Part shown: one piece after another, positions 1 through 4,631 of the stretch
Layout of the letters: each line of letters begins with the position of its first letter
Numbering within the stretch: the first letter of the stretch is position 1
DNA from: an uncultured Flavobacterium sp.
Lineage (GTDB): Bacteria > Bacteroidota > Bacteroidia > Flavobacteriales > Flavobacteriaceae
Direction: 5' to 3'
Length of the DNA stretch: 5,654 nt
Assembly (NCBI RefSeq): GCF_946481155.1
Contig: NZ_CAMLMK010000139.1
Location: 1-5,654 of the forward strand
The notes under the pieces: model-generated
Databases searched by the model: none
Seen by the model: only the letters and a program-made list of their open reading frames with translations
Told to the model about the DNA's origin: nothing
Program-made: the position numbers and the translations under genes

Positions 1-215
1 GAATGCGCAAAGTAACCATCTTTCGGGATCATAATGATAAACTGCACTCCTGTAGTGCCGTTTGTCCGCATTTAGGCGGAATTCTGCAATGGAACGCTGA
101 TGAGAAGACCTTCGACTGCCCACTACATGGATCACGTTTTACCTACGACGGAACAGTAATCAATGGCCCCGCCTCTTCCAATCTCAAGAAAATCGACGAT
201 ATTAAAAACGAATAG
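1..215 (+). CDS. C-terminal Rieske [2Fe-2S] domain of an FAD-dependent oxidoreductase (5' partial)
   Basis: Only the last ~70 residues are in the window. The frame is open to the left edge, so the Met at position 3 is most likely internal. The visible part is a Rieske iron-sulfur domain. Counting from that Met, C21-x-H23 (in CPHLGG) and C39-x2-H42 (in CPLHGS) supply the two Cys and two His ligands, spaced by 15 residues. The stretches SAVCPHLGG, LQWN, CPLHGSRF and VINGPA match the C-terminal Rieske domain attached to DadA-like FAD oxidoreductases of about 500 residues (YhfW type). In that family an N-terminal FAD-binding amine/amino-acid oxidase-like domain would lie upstream. Both second-shell positions that hold a disulfide in bc1-type Rieske proteins are non-cysteine here (Gly25, Leu41). 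A stand-alone Rieske ferredoxin is a less likely alternative. The gene ends 12 bases before the exonuclease gene, suggesting one transcript. Confidence 0.8.
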   Translation, partial: MRKVTIFRDHNDKLHSCSAVCPHLGGILQWNADEKTFDCPLHGSRFTYDGTVINGPASSNLKKIDDIKNE

Positions 216-227
216 TGCAATCCTAAG

Positions 228-998
228 ATGAAAATAGCCACGTATAATGTCAACGGTGTCAACGGCCGCCTTCCCGTGTTGCTGCGGTGGCTCGGGGAAG
301 CGGTGCCGGACGTCGTTTGCCTGCAGGAATTAAAAGCCCCGCAAGACAAGTTCCCCGAAAAAGCTATTAATGATGCGGGCTACACTGCTATTTGGCACGG
401 ACAAAAAAGCTGGAACGGAGTAGCCATCCTTACCAGGAATTTACAAATCGAAGAAGTAGGACGCGCACTTCCCGGTGATCCCGAAGACATACAAAGCCGC
501 TATCTTGAAGCTATGATAAACGGCATCGTAATCGCATGCCTCTACCTGCCCAATGGAAATCCTGCTCCGGGTCCTAAATTTGAGTATAAGCTGCAATGGA
601 TGAAACGATTAACAGATCGGGCAGCCCAGCTCTATAAGTTTAATGTTCCAGTAGTGCTCGTGGGTGATTTCAATGTGATTCCGACAGAAGTCGACGTATA
701 CAAACCGGAACGCTGGGTGGATGACGCGCTATTCCGGCCAGAAGTTCGTTTAGCTTTTAAAACATTAGTAAAACAAGGTTGGACCGATGCGATACGGCAA
801 CTTCATCCCGACGAAAAAATTTATACCTTTTGGGATTATTTCCGGAATGCTTATGGCAGGGATGCCGGTTTGCGTATCGATCATTTCCTCCTCAGCCCTC
901 ACCTTTCAGAACGACTCAAAGCTGCTGGTGTAGACCGGCATGTCCGTGGTTGGGAGAAAACTAGCGATCACGCACCAGTATGGATTGAATTGAAATAA
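228..998 (+). CDS. xth: exodeoxyribonuclease III (AP endonuclease, EEP superfamily)
   Basis: This 256-residue protein is a complete exonuclease III/ExoA-type enzyme. The family cleaves DNA 5' of abasic sites and removes nucleotides from 3' ends in base excision repair in the cytoplasm, using a divalent metal. The sequence shows the full catalytic set: N7 in TYNVNG, metal ligand E34 in CLQELK, Y106 in CLYLPNGN, D147 and N149 in GDFNV, D218 in RIDHFLLSP, and the D247-H248 pair in SDHAPV. The length is normal for bacterial Xth/ExoA proteins (250-270 residues). The ATG at 228 starts exactly at the conserved MKIATYNVNG β-strand, so the start is secure even without an upstream Shine-Dalgarno sequence. 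It lies 12 bases after the Rieske protein and 9 bases before the lipoprotein, so the three are probably co-transcribed. No catalytic residue is missing. Confidence 0.95.
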   Translation: MKIATYNVNGVNGRLPVLLRWLGEAVPDVVCLQELKAPQDKFPEKAINDAGYTAIWHGQKSWNGVAILTRNLQIEEVGRALPGDPEDIQSRYLEAMINGIVIACLYLPNGNPAPGPKFEYKLQWMKRLTDRAAQLYKFNVPVVLVGDFNVIPTEVDVYKPERWVDDALFRPEVRLAFKTLVKQGWTDAIRQLHPDEKIYTFWDYFRNAYGRDAGLRIDHFLLSPHLSERLKAAGVDRHVRGWEKTSDHAPVWIELK

Positions 999-1007
999 AT
1001 TATTATT

Positions 1008-1691
1008 ATGAAAGCATTTTTTATTACGTTCTGTCATTGCGAGTGGAGTGAAACGGAGCGTGGCAATCTCAACTTATCATTTAGAAAAGTTATGTTATTA
1101 TTGATTCCGCTCCTGTTACTTTCCTGTCAGAAGGAAGCCAAAAAATCCAATGTACCAATGCCTCCAACGGTACCGGAAGTCATTGATTCCAAAACAGAAA
1201 CACTGGCGCTTACAAAAGAAATACTTACGGTATTAAAGGCCAAAGACTATACAAAACTGGCCAATTATATCCATCCGATATATGGTGTACGGTTTTCCCC
1301 CTATGCCTATGTAGACACCCTAAAAAACATCCGGTTACAACGTGCAGAATTCCTGGGAGAACTACAAAAGAACGAGCCTTTACGTTGGGGCGAATTTGAT
1401 GGCAGCGGCGAACCAATGATACTAACTGTAAAAGATTATTTCGCAAAATTCGTCTACAACGCCGACTTCCTGAATGCAGAAAAAACAGCTTATAACGAAA
1501 TGCTCGGACATGGTAATTCGCTAAACAACCTGACAACGGTATATCCAAAAAGCAATTTCACAGAAAGCTATTTTTCAGGCTTCGACCTAAAATACAACGG
1601 TATGGACTGGACCTGCTTACGCCTGGTTTTCCAAAATCATGAAGGAAAACAATACCTGATTGCCATAGTTCATGACCAATGGACGAGTTAG
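1008..1691 (+). CDS. small exported lipoprotein of unassigned function
   Basis: The frame encodes 227 residues. A hydrophobic run (LLLIPLLLLSC, ending at Cys40) is a lipobox, so the mature protein should be lipid-anchored in the envelope from Cys40. A polar linker follows (residues 41-65), then a compact ~160-residue domain. Its recognisable blocks are the KAKDYTKLANYIHP helix (78-90), GVRFSPYAYVD (93-103), WGEFDGSGEP (127-136), LGHGNSLNN (166-174), and GMDW plus LRLVF and IVHDQWT at the end. I recall similar WG..DGSGEP / GMDW / IVHD.WT proteins in Bacteroidota and Firmicutes as uncharacterised extracytoplasmic proteins; I know no function. The start is uncertain. ATG 1008 places a palindromic repeat (residues 8-21) before the signal peptide. 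An in-frame ATG at 1092 (residue 29) gives a 199-residue precursor whose signal peptide lacks its basic n-region. The preceding stop is 9 bases from ATG 1008, which favours that start. Confidence 0.75.
   Translation: MKAFFITFCHCEWSETERGNLNLSFRKVMLLLIPLLLLSCQKEAKKSNVPMPPTVPEVIDSKTETLALTKEILTVLKAKDYTKLANYIHPIYGVRFSPYAYVDTLKNIRLQRAEFLGELQKNEPLRWGEFDGSGEPMILTVKDYFAKFVYNADFLNAEKTAYNEMLGHGNSLNNLTTVYPKSNFTESYFSGFDLKYNGMDWTCLRLVFQNHEGKQYLIAIVHDQWTS
1033..1070. repeat. REP-like palindromic element inside the lipoprotein 5' end
   Basis: This stretch resembles a dispersed bacterial palindromic repeat of the GTCATTGCGAG...GGCAATCTC type, normally found between genes. Its ends carry the inverted pair ATTGC (1036-1040) and GCAAT (1063-1067). 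The interior is the purine-rich block GGAGTGAAACGGAGCG. Here it lies in an open reading frame without a stop, encoding approximately residues 8-21 of the lipoprotein frame (CHCEWSETERGN). No second copy is visible in this window, so its repeat nature rests on recognition of the sequence type, not on a seen duplicate. Confidence 0.55.
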
Positions 1692-1693
1692 AA

Positions 1694-1740
1694 ATTCCCG
1701 TTCCCTGGAGGGTCCCCGCAGGGTGGGGTGGTTTAACAAT
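1694..1740. repeat. G/C-rich intergenic repeat, family B, copy 1
   Basis: It begins two bases after the lipoprotein stop codon. It aligns by eye with 4547-4592: both have a C-rich start, a GGAGGG core, a CCC..AGG block and the end GGGGTGGTTT followed by A/T-rich DNA. The internal complementarity here (CCCT..AGGG) is weaker than in the other copy. It could help terminate the plus-strand transcript, but there is no T-run directly after a stem, so no terminator is claimed. Confidence 0.55.
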
Positions 1741-1775
1741 ACCGGATATTTAAAATATAATCTGTTTATGGAATT

Positions 1776-1890
1776 CCCCCCTTGAGGGGGGCTACGGGGG
1801 GTGTCAGTACTTCTCCCAATAAAAGAACTCCTCGACACCCCTAAAGTCCCCTCAAGGGGACACTCCCACGAACTCCTCTATCTTATAAAA
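1776..1890. repeat. inverted-repeat module, family A, copy 1 (without cassette)
   Basis: The left arm at 1776-1805 (CCCCCCTTGAGGGGGG, then CTAC, then GGGGGGTGTC) is complementary to the right arm at 1834-1860 (GACACCCC, TAAAG, TCCCCTCAAGGGG). The single strand could fold into a ~27-base imperfect stem with a 28-base loop. The loop (AGTACTTCTCCCAATAAAA...) and a downstream tail ending TCTTATAAAA (1881-1890) recur in copies 2 and 3, so the unit is longer than the hairpin. It sits between two convergent genes, where the stem may act as a bidirectional terminator or mRNA-end stabiliser. This is an inference; no classic T-run is present. The rest of the 1692-1958 gap holds a 10-base palindrome (GTCTTAAGAC, 1903-1912) and no credible gene. 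Confidence 0.8.
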
Positions 1891-1930
1891 ACAAGTATTG
1901 AAGTCTTAAGACACAAAGTCTTTAGCGCAA

Positions 1931-1975
1931 TCCCCTTGACGGGGCTATCGGAGTGTAACTACACCTCCCCATAAA
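1931..1975. repeat. partial family A module overlapping a gene end
   Basis: The left-arm pattern recurs as CCCCTTGACGGGG, CTATCGG, AGTGT (1932-1956). It is followed by a match to the module loop: ACTACACCTCCCCATAAA here against AGTACTTCTCCCAATAAA in copy 1. The matching segment continues through the stop codon and last codons of the saccharopine dehydrogenase gene (stop at 1959-1961). No right arm follows, so this is a half-copy or a degenerate relic. Confidence 0.5.
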
Positions 1976-3101
1976 CAGGAACAATAAAATTCCCATTCAA
2001 AAAAGCATTCGCATCAAGCTGGCTTTGCAGTACAACCCCACTAAGTTCGGTCTCCAGCAACAGTTGTGCACTCTGCACTAATGCAGAAGCCGTAGTAGTC
2101 TGAATCGCGCGCAACTGATGCTTCCCTACTCTCTGTGAAGCGACACGTTTAGCAATCTCGCGTCGACGTAAAGTACCTTTGGAGTCTTTACCTTCAACGG
2201 CGGCATATAATACAATTAAATCATCTTCAACGTGAGGAATTACAGCTTCCATCTTCGACTGTAATATTTGGATCGCTTCATCGCTGTTACCCAGACCGGC
2301 CACCTGTTCTTCAACCCAGCCATAATGTCCCGGATGACGTAAGGTCTTATAATCCAATGAGCGCACTTTCCCGGATAAAGCATCCGGTAGATCGGCAGCA
2401 CCGCCTGAAGTTAGATCCTCTTCATAGGCAATTCCGTCGATGAGAATTGTAGCTCTTTCCGATAAGGAAGGCAAAGTAGTCTTCTTATAATCCCGCAAGA
2501 CGATAGCATCTTTAAGATATTCCGTAGCAACACCCACCGGACTCCAGGTAAATCCATAATAATGAGGAGCAACGGCATGATCCGTTAGTGCTCCAACTTT
2601 AAACTCCAATTTATCTACTTTCTCTACGCTAAAGTCTGCACAGAATTGCTGAAACAGGCTATGTGCCATCAAATCAATATACCCCGGCGCTAAACCAGTT
2701 TGCAATACGAAACCCGTTTTTGCGTCTTTGGCCATAGCTACAATCGCATCGGTTTCGGCAACATATTCGGTAAGGTTGGCATAATGGAGGTGAAAGTCTT
2801 TGGCAAACTGTGCAATTCTCGGTGCCTGACTTCCGGGCAAGCAGTCCAGGATAATATCGCCTTCATCCAAAAGGATTTTCATTTCATCGGTAAGGCCTTC
2901 TTCGGTAAGATGAAAGTCCTGAACGGTACACGGTTTTGTGGTACCGGCCATAATCCATTCGGCTACTTGTTTTGCTTTTTCAGGATGGCGATCCCCGATA
3001 AAAAGTGTTGGATGTACTTCGCTCCATTCCATCAGTATCAAACCCGCAGCTTCGGCAATTCCCCCGGCTCCGGCTATAATAATCGTGTGATGTTTTTTCA
3101 T
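1959..3101 (-). CDS. saccharopine dehydrogenase family protein
   Basis: This is a 380-residue cytoplasmic NAD(P)-dependent oxidoreductase of the saccharopine dehydrogenase family (Lys9/lysine-dehydrogenase-like). An N-terminal Rossmann fold is evident: the TIIIAGAGGIAEAAG dinucleotide loop (residues 6-20) and FIGDR at the end of β2 (34-39). DIILDCLPG (82-90) is the strand after the cofactor site. GLAPGYIDLMAHSL (136-149) marks the shift to the catalytic/dimerisation domain. YYGFTWSPVG, the TSGGAADLP loop (231-239) and YKTLRHPGH (251-259) are family signatures. Relatives oxidise or form saccharopine, lysine-derived imines or carboxynorspermidine; the substrate cannot be read from sequence alone. 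The ATG at 3101 was chosen because the Rossmann strand starts at once. An in-frame Met at 3200 would add 33 unrelated residues and run through the upstream promoter-like region. The gene stands alone; its last codons overlap a repeat relic. Confidence 0.88.
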   Translation of the reverse strand: MKKHHTIIIAGAGGIAEAAGLILMEWSEVHPTLFIGDRHPEKAKQVAEWIMAGTTKPCTVQDFHLTEEGLTDEMKILLDEGDIILDCLPGSQAPRIAQFAKDFHLHYANLTEYVAETDAIVAMAKDAKTGFVLQTGLAPGYIDLMAHSLFQQFCADFSVEKVDKLEFKVGALTDHAVAPHYYGFTWSPVGVATEYLKDAIVLRDYKKTTLPSLSERATILIDGIAYEEDLTSGGAADLPDALSGKVRSLDYKTLRHPGHYGWVEEQVAGLGNSDEAIQILQSKMEAVIPHVEDDLIVLYAAVEGKDSKGTLRRREIAKRVASQRVGKHQLRAIQTTTASALVQSAQLLLETELSGVVLQSQLDANAFLNGNFIVPVYGEV

Positions 3102-3148
3102 ATGTTGAATAGTAAAATAATAATTGGTTCCTGCTAATTTAACTATAA

Positions 3149-3180
3149 AATAGCTACAATAAAACATCTTTCGTAACAAA
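3149..3180 (-). promoter_or_regulatory. candidate Bacteroidota-type promoter for the saccharopine dehydrogenase gene
   Basis: On the minus strand, TTTG (3180-3177) is followed after 20 bases by TAGCTATT (3156-3149), a partial match to the Bacteroidota -7 consensus TAnnTTTG. Transcription would start about 40 bases before the ATG at 3101. The spacer contains AAAGATGTTTTAT, a block also found in front of the SseB-family gene. The -7 match is imperfect, so this is tentative. Confidence 0.25.
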
Positions 3181-3199
3181 ACGTCTTCGCGGTAACTCA

Positions 3200-3360
3200 C
3201 CCCTTGAGGGGGGCTCGGGGGGTGTCAGTACTCCTCCCTTAAAAAAAACTCTTCCTACACCCCTAATGAACTTTGTTCGCAACCTGCCACAAACCCTTGA
3301 CGGCTTTGTTCTGGTCGTCCTCAAGGGGACACTCCTACTAACACACTTGTCTTATATAAA
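3200..3360. repeat. inverted-repeat module, family A, copy 2 (with cassette)
   Basis: The left arm (CCCCTTGAGGGGGG, CTC, GGGGGGTGTC; 3200-3225) and loop (AGTACTCCTCCCTTAAAA) closely match copy 1. The right arm is split: ACACCCCTAA (3257-3266) and TCCTCAAGGGGACACTCC (3318-3335) are separated by a 51-base cassette absent from copy 1. The tail TCTTATATAAA (3350-3360) matches the copy 1 tail. Without the cassette the unit is ~110 bases, like copy 1 (115). It lies just upstream of the saccharopine dehydrogenase promoter region. Confidence 0.8.
3267..3317. repeat. 51-base cassette, copy 1
   Basis: This segment interrupts the right arm of family A copy 2. It matches 3474-3524 at 47 of 51 positions by direct comparison, with no gaps. 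It contains the octamer CTTTGTTC twice, near its start (TGAACTTTGTTCGC) and near its end (GGCTTTGTTCTGG). It has no terminal inverted repeats that I can see and no coding evidence. It could be a small mobile unit or an ancestral part of the module lost from copy 1. Confidence 0.75.
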
Positions 3361-3401
3361 TCATAGTTGTTCTTATAAACAAAAACATCTTTATCAAGAT
3401 T

Positions 3402-3566
3402 CCCTCCTTGAAGGGGTATGGGGGTGTATGCATTTAGGAAATCTAGCAATGATGAACTTCTACACACCCCTAATAAACTTCGTTCGCAACCTGCCACAAA
3501 CCCTGAACGGCTTTGTTCTGGTCGGCCTCAAAGGGACAATACCGAGAACACCTCTTTCTTATAAAA
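3402..3566. repeat. inverted-repeat module, family A, copy 3 (with cassette)
   Basis: The left arm is more diverged (CCCTCCTTGAAGGGG, TAT, GGGGGTGTA; 3402-3428). The loop is different and longer. The right arm is split in the same way as in copy 2: ACACCCCTAA (3464-3473) and GCCTCAAAGGGACA (3525-3538) flank the cassette. The tail AACACCTCTTTCTTATAAAA (3547-3566) again matches copies 1 and 2. It is the oldest or least constrained copy judging by arm mismatches. Confidence 0.75.
3474..3524. repeat. 51-base cassette, copy 2
   Basis: Same length and same junctions as 3267-3317 (between CCCTAA and CCTCAA of the right arm). Four substitutions separate the two: G/A at cassette position 2, T/C at 8, and TG/GA at 32-33. 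The conservation exceeds that of the surrounding arms and loops of modules 2 and 3. Confidence 0.75.
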
Positions 3567-3610
3567 TCAGATCATTAACTCTGTAGATATAAAATCTTAT
3601 GTCACGCTAT

Positions 3611-4531
3611 TTAATATGCCCAACTAACATGCAGCGGCTTCACCATCCAAGGATGCCGGATAATCGAAAAAGAAAAAGGCGCCTGATGAATCAGAATATC
3701 GTAAGACTTTTTAGCTACAGTAAGTTCCCATTTGTCTTCCAGCTCCACTAACAGGCCGTCTCTTATAAACCAATTATCCCTACAACCTTCTATGGAAGAG
3801 TTCCCGATTGCAGGCCAATACGAAATGAAAGCTTTCAGCAGCCCTTCCATTAACTGTATATCATGTTCCGAAATGTCAATCCTGGCAGGTATGGTTTCCG
3901 TTAATGGCACGCCACAGAGTACTTTATTTAAGGGTAAAAGATGCTCTTCAGTATTACTTAACCCAGTTGCCAGGTATTGTAAATAGTGTACGGCATTCAG
4001 CTGGTGTGTTTCGCTTATGAAGTTTTTACCGGTCGTCAACATCAGTCGTTCAAAGAGGATTTCTATATAAGCATTAAGCAGTACAATCCCTGCATTTCTG
4101 ATTGAAATACCTTCGTTTGCTTTGTCATCCGGTGCTCTGGAAGCAATACATTTTTCTGTTGTTTCCGACGTAAGCGAACAAAAACTCATCAAAATCTTTG
4201 CCCGCAGCGGACTCGCATGCGGCTCAAAAAGCGTATAGGAAACATCAAAGGAAGTAATCAGGCCTTTAAAAATAAAATCCGGCCCCCATTCCAGTTTCAC
4301 GAAATTGGGTTTGTGCAGGTTTCCGTCATAAGAATACAACACGGTTTTTAAAGCCACTATTTCCGCCGACATGTCCATTCTTTCAGGATCAATGGCTCCG
4401 GTGCAGTCAATTACCGCTTCAAAATGCAGGTCGTCAGTTAACGTATACTTTTCAGGATCGACCATTAAAGAATAAGCAGCTCCTGAAAGCGGCGTCTGAA
4501 ACGTTTCGTCTGTATATGCGGTGATTTTCAT
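3611..4531 (-). CDS. fused contractile-injection-system protein: tube/adaptor N-domain plus tape-measure C-domain
   Basis: This 306-residue protein combines two CIS families. Residues 1-125 resemble the CIS tube/spike-adaptor N-terminal domain (Afp7/gp53-like): VDPEKYTL (24-31, family NPE.Y), DCTGAI (42-47), YDGNLHKPNFVKLEWG (68-83), FKGLITSFDVSYTLF (88-102), SPLRAKI (107-113). Residues ~140-306 resemble the C-terminal part of CIS tape-measure proteins (Afp14-like): NAGIVLLNAYIEILFERL (146-163), AVHYLQYLATG (180-190), LNKVLCGVPL (201-210), SYWPAIGNSSIEG (237-249), FIRDGLL (255-261), WELTV (268-272), IRHPWM (291-296). In known systems these are separate structural proteins of a phage-tail-like particle. 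No LysM domain, signal peptide or length-setting helical region is present, and no other CIS gene is visible. ATG 4531 starts at the first domain strand; an upstream in-frame ATG at 4615 would only translate repeat DNA. Fusion, relic or regulator are all open. Confidence 0.75.
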   Translation of the reverse strand: MKITAYTDETFQTPLSGAAYSLMVDPEKYTLTDDLHFEAVIDCTGAIDPERMDMSAEIVALKTVLYSYDGNLHKPNFVKLEWGPDFIFKGLITSFDVSYTLFEPHASPLRAKILMSFCSLTSETTEKCIASRAPDDKANEGISIRNAGIVLLNAYIEILFERLMLTTGKNFISETHQLNAVHYLQYLATGLSNTEEHLLPLNKVLCGVPLTETIPARIDISEHDIQLMEGLLKAFISYWPAIGNSSIEGCRDNWFIRDGLLVELEDKWELTVAKKSYDILIHQAPFSFSIIRHPWMVKPLHVSWAY

Positions 4532-4546
4532 TATTCTGTTTTTTTT

Positions 4547-4592
4547 AATTTCCCCTCCTCCGGAGGGGTGCCCGAAGGATGGGGTGGTTTTA
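4547..4592. repeat. G/C-rich intergenic repeat, family B, copy 2
   Basis: It aligns with 1694-1740 (GGAGGG, CCC..AGG, GGGGTGGTTT). It contains a perfect 7-base stem, CCCCTCC (4552-4558) with GGAGGGG (4562-4568), closed by a 3-base loop. It lies in the 100-base gap between the SseB-family stop and the CIS-domain start. On the minus strand the stem is followed by an A-run rather than a U-run, so it is not a standard terminator. It sits about 20 bases before the CIS start codon. Confidence 0.6.
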
Positions 4593-4602
4593 TACGGTTT
4601 CC

Positions 4603-4626
4603 AACAATCTAACAATCTAACCTTCC
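4603..4626. repeat. octamer tandem array, three units
   Basis: Two exact AACAATCT units (4603-4618) and one diverged unit, AACCTTCC (4619-4626), end six bases from the stop codon of the SseB-family gene. The same unit is arrayed at 5466-5505. Confidence 0.7.
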
Positions 4627-4631
4627 AAAAA

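Larger units (their letters stand above)
3102..3610. other. 509-base non-coding gap with nested repeats
   Basis: This gap separates the start of the saccharopine dehydrogenase gene from the end of the CIS-domain gene, both on the minus strand. It holds an A/T-rich promoter-like leader (3102-3199), two family A modules (3200-3360 and 3402-3566) 41 bases apart, and A/T-rich ends. Open frames here consist of repeat sequence and show no coding character. I see no tRNA or recognisable structured RNA. Confidence 0.7.

Noticed and set aside
1225..1548. Minus-strand open frame of 107 codons opposite the lipoprotein gene
   Set aside because: The plus strand here has clear protein-family character and a lipobox; the opposite frame has none.
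1776..1866. Classical intrinsic terminator between the convergent genes
   Set aside because: The stem is strong, but neither strand has a U-run directly after it; it is better described as a repeat that may assist transcript ending.
2700..3137. Plus-strand open frame of 145 codons opposite the saccharopine dehydrogenase gene
   Set aside because: It is antisense to the conserved Rossmann domain and has a composition typical of a shadow frame.
3102..3200. N-terminal extension of the saccharopine dehydrogenase starting at 3200
   Set aside because: The extra 33 residues precede the Rossmann strand that should open the protein, and the DNA is A/T-rich leader with promoter-like boxes.
3200..3566. 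CRISPR-like array
   Set aside because: There are only two large, diverged modules with internal hairpins and unequal loops. There are no short identical repeats with regular unique spacers, and no cas genes in view.
3266..3586. Open frame of 106 codons with an internal duplicated peptide (NFVRNLPQTL..GFVLV twice)
   Set aside because: The duplicated peptide is the 51-base cassette read in the same frame because the two copies are 207 bases apart. The frame covers hairpin arms and loops, and the rest has no protein-like composition.
4532..4615. N-terminal extension of the CIS-domain protein starting at 4615
   Set aside because: It would translate the family B repeat (PSFGHPSGGGE) and octamer-adjacent DNA; the domain begins at MKITAYTDE.
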